From UBA4582 sp002389265 (GTDB lineage: Bacteria > Pseudomonadota > Gammaproteobacteria > Pseudomonadales > Azotimanducaceae): a stretch of DNA of 64,000 nt. Position 1 is the stretch's first letter. Each line of letters starts with the position of its first letter. Below the pieces are notes generated by a model. It saw only the letters and a list, made by a program, of their open reading frames with translations, searched no databases and was not told the origin of the DNA. Below are positions 60,567-64,000 of this stretch, in pieces. A program made the position numbers and the translations under genes. Where the stretch lies: contig CALSRT010000003.1 of assembly GCA_943788825.1 (NCBI GenBank), positions 310,001-374,000 on the forward strand, written 5' to 3'.

Positions 60567-61298
60567 ATGTCTGACGAAAAACCCGTATTGATCGAGCGTA
60601 AACAGGGCTGGGCAGAGATCGTTTTAAATCGACCAGAGCGGCGTAACTCGATTATTCCGCCGTTAAGTGATGGCGTCAGGTTAGCACTTGAAGAATTGGC
60701 TGACGATGAAGATGTGGCGTGCGTGGTCTTGCGCGGCGCGGATGGATTTTTCTGTTCCGGTGTTGACCTCAAGGCTCTGCAGGCAGAACCCCCACCGCCC
60801 TGGAAATCTCGCCAATTTGGTAGTTGGCGTGAGCTACATCTGGCCCTGTATCATTTCCCTAAACCGGTGATCGGTGCGCTGGAAAAGTATGGCATCAATG
60901 CCGGTTCCGCACTGGCCTTGGCCTGTGACATGCTGATCGCGGGAGATACCGCGTTTCTGCAGGTGGGTGAAATTCAGCAAGGCGCGATGATGCCCATGAA
61001 TGCGGCTTGGTTCAAAATCAAATCAACGGAGCACGTGATGGCACGAATGGCCCTGATGGGTGATCGGGTAGCCGGACCGGAACTGTTGAGGTTAGGATTG
61101 ATTGCAGAATGCGTCGCCGATGACGCAGTTGTCGAGCGTTGTCGCGAAATCGCTGAGCGGATTGCTGGCACCCCGACGGGGGCATCGAAGAATATTAAGT
61201 TGAGCATAATCAGCCAGCGTGGCATTGACGACCCGGAGGCGTTCTTCCAGCAGCCTGACAGCCCGGCTCTGTTGACCGCGGCCATGGTCAAAGGCTAG
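60567..61298 (+). CDS. Enoyl-CoA hydratase/isomerase family protein
   Basis: 243-residue crotonase-fold protein. The first oxyanion segment is GADGFFCSGVDLKAL (~58-72); the second is around GINAGSALALACDMLIAG (~110-127), then FLQVGEIQQGAMMPMN, with Glu residues near the usual catalytic positions. It may act in beta-oxidation or in degradation of a carboxylic acid. ATG 60567 has GGAG five bases upstream, better than the in-frame GTG at 60561. Same strand as the HAD gene, 122 bp apart. Confidence 0.9.
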   Translation: MSDEKPVLIERKQGWAEIVLNRPERRNSIIPPLSDGVRLALEELADDEDVACVVLRGADGFFCSGVDLKALQAEPPPPWKSRQFGSWRELHLALYHFPKPVIGALEKYGINAGSALALACDMLIAGDTAFLQVGEIQQGAMMPMNAAWFKIKSTEHVMARMALMGDRVAGPELLRLGLIAECVADDAVVERCREIAERIAGTPTGASKNIKLSIISQRGIDDPEAFFQQPDSPALLTAAMVKG

Positions 61299-61364
61299 CC
61301 GCTCAGGATGTAGATAATTTTGAGGGGTTGATAGGCTGCTGACAGCGAAGTTGTGGCAGCAGCG

Positions 61365-61604
61365 CTAGACGATAACTCGTGGCCGGCGAATGATATATTT
61401 TTCAAAGAGGGCCGGGTCACCATAGTGATCTTTGACGGTGGGCAAGTCAGCTCGGATCATTCGAGCCTCGTTGGCATCGGCAAATTTTCCAATATCATGC
61501 GCGCCTGCTAATCCGTTCAGCGTCACGTTGGGCGGCGCATTGTAGAGCACCGCCAAACCAGCCAGAGAGACTATTAGCGCGACAGTTTTCAGGAAGCTTT
61601 GCAT
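61365..61604 (-). CDS. Small hypothetical exported or anchored protein
   Basis: 79 residues with an N-terminal hydrophobic segment FLKTVALIVSLAGLAVLY (signal peptide or anchor) and a short hydrophilic domain with HYGDPALFEKYIIRRP at the end. I recognise no family. It is convergent with the enoyl-CoA hydratase gene and lies on the left of a 353-bp gap that contains CTTAA-type repeats. Coding status is moderate: no strong ribosome site. Confidence 0.5.
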   Translation of the reverse strand: MQSFLKTVALIVSLAGLAVLYNAPPNVTLNGLAGAHDIGKFADANEARMIRADLPTVKDHYGDPALFEKYIIRRPRVIV

Positions 61605-61701
61605 GCATTGGTGACCGTTTGATTCATTGTGCGCAACAGCTTAGTGGTCTGATTGGGGGCTGAAAAGAGGCCGGCGCTCGAAATAACCGAAAATTAACTA
61701 T

Positions 61702-61718
61702 CTTAACGCTGTCTTAAT
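61702..61718. promoter_or_regulatory. PmrA/QseB-like box
   Basis: CTTAAC-GCTGT-CTTAAT: two CTTAA half-sites with 5-bp spacing and 11-bp period, the pattern bound by OmpR-family regulators such as PmrA or QseB. About 100 bp from the minus-strand small gene and 240 bp from the plus-strand gene. Confidence 0.4.
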
Positions 61719-61823
61719 ACGCATTGTCGGCAGGCGCGCGGCGAGAAGATAACGCACACTCAATGCGCTTCAATCAATAGGACAGATGATAAAAGTGCGA
61801 TAGCCAGCACAAACCACCAAAAA

Positions 61824-61853
61824 ATTAAGATTGTGTAAGTTATATTAAGATTG
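61824..61853. promoter_or_regulatory. Two ATTAAGATTG direct repeats 20 bp apart
   Basis: Identical decamers with a 20-bp period. ATTAAG is the complement of CTTAAT in the box ~110 bp upstream, so a single OmpR-type protein may bind both areas. Confidence 0.4.
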
Positions 61854-61957
61854 CAATAAGATTTACAGTCCAGCAGTGTTTTATCCATGCGCGGGCCCCG
61901 CGAGCAAAGCGTTTTATCTTGGGGCTGAAATAATAAAGACCAAATGGAGAAAAAATA

Positions 61958-62248
61958 ATGAAACATCGTATCTGTTTGTTTGTCGCCCTGTCGTTGTCTA
62001 TCAATGCGTATGCAAAGGAAATACAATTGGACGATGGCGCCAGGTTTGTCATTAAAGATGAAAATCCTTATTCTCAATTATGTCTCGCGGCACTAGAATC
62101 CCGGGAGGCGATCAAGGCTAAGGTCGAGGAGCTCGGCATCGGTCGTCGAGCTCAGAAGCAAGTAGTTTGCAATGATTTGTCGTTGTACGAGTTTGCTGAA
62201 AAGTACCGAGTAGATATTCGTGAATGGTCAGTGGCCAATGTACAATAA
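61958..62248 (+). CDS. Secreted DUF3718-like small protein
   Basis: 96 residues with a clear signal peptide HRICLFVALSLSINAYA (cleavage after AYA, ~ residue 19). The mature part has NPYSQLCLAALESREAIKAK and QVVCNDLSLYEFAEKY with two Cys that may form a disulfide, a pattern I associate with DUF3718. GGAG lies eight bases before the ATG; an intrinsic terminator follows. Periplasmic or extracellular, function unknown. Confidence 0.75.
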   Translation: MKHRICLFVALSLSINAYAKEIQLDDGARFVIKDENPYSQLCLAALESREAIKAKVEELGIGRRAQKQVVCNDLSLYEFAEKYRVDIREWSVANVQ

Positions 62249-62305
62249 ATTGCCGTAGCGTGCTCAAGTAACGTAAGAGGCGACGACCCAAAAGGATCGT
62301 TCGAG

Positions 62306-62332
62306 AAAAAAGGGAGCTAGCTCCCTTTTTTT
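62306..62332. terminator. Intrinsic terminator
   Basis: Fully palindromic GGGAGCTAGCTCCC with a preceding A6 run and a following T7 run, so it works in both directions. Ends transcription of the DUF3718-like gene. Confidence 0.9.
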
Positions 62333-62393
62333 GTGCCTGTGACATTTGGTACCCTGCTGGCTTATGCTGAAGCTTTAGTCAGCGAGAAGTGAG

Positions 62394-63494
62394 ATGCCTG
62401 AAATGAATGGAATGAATGAACTGGGATTCTATACGTTGGCTGGCGCACCGCGCTCGCCCCGTGACCTGATTGCTGAGGTCCGGGATGCAGAGGCCATGGG
62501 CATCGGCAACTGTTTTATCTCCGAGCGCTTTAATATCAAAGAAGCCGCCACCCTCTCCGGTGCTGTGGGTGCTGTGTCCGAGACGATCGGCATTGCCACT
62601 GCTGCCACCAACCATAATACCCGTCATCCCATGGTGACAGCAGCTTATGCCAGCACCATGCATTTCCTGACTGGCGGGCGGTTCAGTCTGGGCTTGGGGC
62701 GTGGCATCAATGCGGCTTTTGACGCCTATGGACTGGCGCGGATCAAGACAGATCAGATTGAGGACTTTGCGAATCTGATGCGCCGCCTGTGGCGTGGTGA
62801 GACGGTGGTGGGTCATGACGGCCCCGCTGGCAAATGGCCCGTGCTGCGGCTGGACCCAGATTTTGATGAGTATATTCCATTAACTTTCACCGCTTTCGGA
62901 CCCAATTCATTAGCTCTAGGCGGCCGAGCCTTTGATGCAGTGGTGCTGCACACGTTTTTTACCGACGAGACCACCCGGCGTTGCGTTGACACAGTCAAAC
63001 AAGCTGCCGTCGGTGCTGGCAAAGATCCGGCGGATGTTAGAGTCTGGTCATGCCTGGCCACTATCGGTGATCACCTGCCTGCGGATGTTCGACTCAAGAA
63101 AACCGTTGGCAGGATGGCCACTTACCTGCAGGCCTATGGCGACTTGATGGTCAAGACCAATGACTGGGATCCGTTGGTTTTGAAAAAGTTTAGAGCCGAT
63201 CCGCTGGTATCGACATTCCAAGGGGCCATCGATCAGCGCGCAACTGCCGTGGAGCTGGAGCACGTGGCCGGCCTGATTCCCGACTTTTGGCTGGCCGCAG
63301 CGGCGATGGGCACGCCTGAGCAATGTGTCGCAGCTATCAATCACCAGTTGGACCTTGGTTGTGATGGTGTCATTCTGCATGGCGCATCGCCCACAGATTT
63401 GGCACCGATCGTTGCGGCTTACGCTGCCCAAAGAGACCCGGATCGCTTTGCCCACCTGCCTAATAATCCGGCGATGCCGGTCTCTCGAGGGTAG
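62394..63494 (+). CDS. LLM class flavin-dependent oxidoreductase
   Basis: 366-residue luciferase-like monooxygenase fold. ELGFYTLAGAPRSPRDLIAE, IGIATAATNHNTRHPMVTAA and GGRFSLGLGRGINAAF follow the family, and the length and sequence match the group named TIGR03857 F420-dependent oxidoreductases. The cofactor may be F420 or FMN; F420 would require biosynthesis genes not visible here. The ATG is preceded by GAGAAGTGAG. The Gfo/Idh/MocA gene follows after five bases, indicating an operon. Confidence 0.87.
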   Translation: MPEMNGMNELGFYTLAGAPRSPRDLIAEVRDAEAMGIGNCFISERFNIKEAATLSGAVGAVSETIGIATAATNHNTRHPMVTAAYASTMHFLTGGRFSLGLGRGINAAFDAYGLARIKTDQIEDFANLMRRLWRGETVVGHDGPAGKWPVLRLDPDFDEYIPLTFTAFGPNSLALGGRAFDAVVLHTFFTDETTRRCVDTVKQAAVGAGKDPADVRVWSCLATIGDHLPADVRLKKTVGRMATYLQAYGDLMVKTNDWDPLVLKKFRADPLVSTFQGAIDQRATAVELEHVAGLIPDFWLAAAAMGTPEQCVAAINHQLDLGCDGVILHGASPTDLAPIVAAYAAQRDPDRFAHLPNNPAMPVSRG

Positions 63495-63499
63495 CTTTC

Positions 63500-64000
63500 A
63501 TGACCGTCAGATACGGTATTATTGGCACTGGCATGATGGGCTGTGAGCATATTCGTAATCTGGTGCAGATCGATGCCGCAGAGGTTGTCGCCGTGGCAGA
63601 TCCTAACGCCAAATCCAGAGCGTGGGCATTGACAGCCTGCCAGCCCAAATTCACACCAACGGTGTACGAGGATTACCGGCAATTGCTGGCCCGTGACGAT
63701 ATTGATGCGGTAGTAATCGCCTCACCGAATTTTACCCATATCGATGTCATGCGTGAGATTTTCAAGACGGACAAACATGTCCTGCTGGAAAAGCCGATGT
63801 GTACTACGATAGCCGATTGTCAGGCTGTCGTCGCTGGGGCGAGCCAGCATCAAGGTCTGGTCTGGGTGGGCCTGGAATACCGTTACATGGCGCCGGTGGC
63901 TCGCTTTTTGGCAGAGCTTGAGCAAGGGGCGGTGGGTGATTTAAAGATGCTGTTTGTGCGTGAGCATCGCTACCCTTTTTTGAAGAAAGTCGGCGACTGG
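63500..64000 (+). CDS. Gfo/Idh/MocA family oxidoreductase, N-terminal part (runs off window)
   Basis: The frame starts with ATG 63500, five bases after the preceding stop, and is open to the window end (167 residues). The N-terminal Rossmann signature YGIIGTGMMGCEHIRNL binds NAD(P), then the family motif SPNFTHIDVMREI and HVLLEKPMCTT, where EKP contains the catalytic Lys. Gfo/Idh/MocA enzymes oxidise or epimerise sugars and inositols. The C-terminal substrate domain lies beyond the window. Operon with the LLM oxidoreductase. Confidence 0.93.
   Translation, partial: MTVRYGIIGTGMMGCEHIRNLVQIDAAEVVAVADPNAKSRAWALTACQPKFTPTVYEDYRQLLARDDIDAVVIASPNFTHIDVMREIFKTDKHVLLEKPMCTTIADCQAVVAGASQHQGLVWVGLEYRYMAPVARFLAELEQGAVGDLKMLFVREHRYPFLKKVGDW

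Larger units (their letters stand above)
61605..61957. other. AT-rich divergent promoter region
   Basis: 353-bp gap between two small exported-protein genes on opposite strands. It carries CTTAA half-sites at 61702-61718 and ATTAAGATTG repeats at 61824-61853, then a leader with GGAG before the plus-strand gene. I see no additional gene. Confidence 0.5.

Overview
The window is a chromosomal segment of an aerobic, probably marine, gammaproteobacterium. The evidence is gene content: a FabY-type ketoacyl synthase, the valS-holC-pepA block followed by a divergent lptG, a fused RlmKL methyltransferase, RlmA, SlyX and a 3' prfC fragment. Together with beta-oxidation, desaturase, epoxide hydrolase, phytanoyl-CoA dioxygenase and TauD-like genes this suggests a lipid- and hydrocarbon-using heterotroph; family-level placement is not possible from sequence reading alone. 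I see no rRNA, tRNA, CRISPR array, insertion sequence or prophage.

Layout. 1-8 kb: end of prfC, then a lipid block (fabY, a thiolase broken by a 1-nt frameshift, a delta-9 type desaturase) on the minus strand, then a MaoC-like dehydratase and class I fumarase on the plus strand. 8-13 kb: one 1.6-thousand-residue gene that carries both carboxyltransferase halves, biotin carboxylase and the biotinyl domain of an acyl-CoA carboxylase. 13-17.5 kb: a LysR regulator, then an unusual divergent pair: a GntR winged helix fused to a Bacteroidetes-like PurM (AIR synthase), facing hisH-hisF across a 160-bp gap that holds a GntR-like palindrome. 17.5-30 kb: slyX, a quinone oxidoreductase, cspA-like gene, valS, holC, pepA, lptG (frameshifted at a T6 run, and with no lptF in its usual place), RDD protein, lytic transglycosylase, thioesterase, a second desaturase and plsC. 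30-44.8 kb: a TauD-like dioxygenase divergent from a MarR gene whose downstream GNAT partner is in another frame across a 14/15-bp tandem repeat; rlmA, photolyase, a kynurenine formamidase-like gene translationally coupled to kynU, rlmKL, an iron alcohol dehydrogenase, DUF599, PhyH and epoxide hydrolase genes. 45-58 kb: a stress/envelope block of tandem UspA protein, giant cyclic beta-1,2-glucan synthase, PAS histidine kinase, FixJ-type regulator and a second cold-shock gene. 58-64 kb: YeiH, HAD, enoyl-CoA hydratase, two small secreted proteins, an LLM flavin oxidoreductase and the start of a Gfo/Idh/MocA oxidoreductase.

The most interesting signals are (1) the GntR-PurM fusion next to hisHF with a candidate operator, which looks like a purine/histidine metabolic sensor; (2) a MarR-GNAT fusion gene split by indels in a repeat that in its undamaged form would encode an RPDRS pentapeptide linker, with a unit length able to switch the frame; (3) several unrelated 7-, 14- and 15-bp tandem arrays scattered through the window; (4) the single-chain carboxylase; (5) the apparent absence of lptF. 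Three separate single-base-type frame breaks in 64 kb mean that read-level checking of the assembly is needed before treating any of them as biology.
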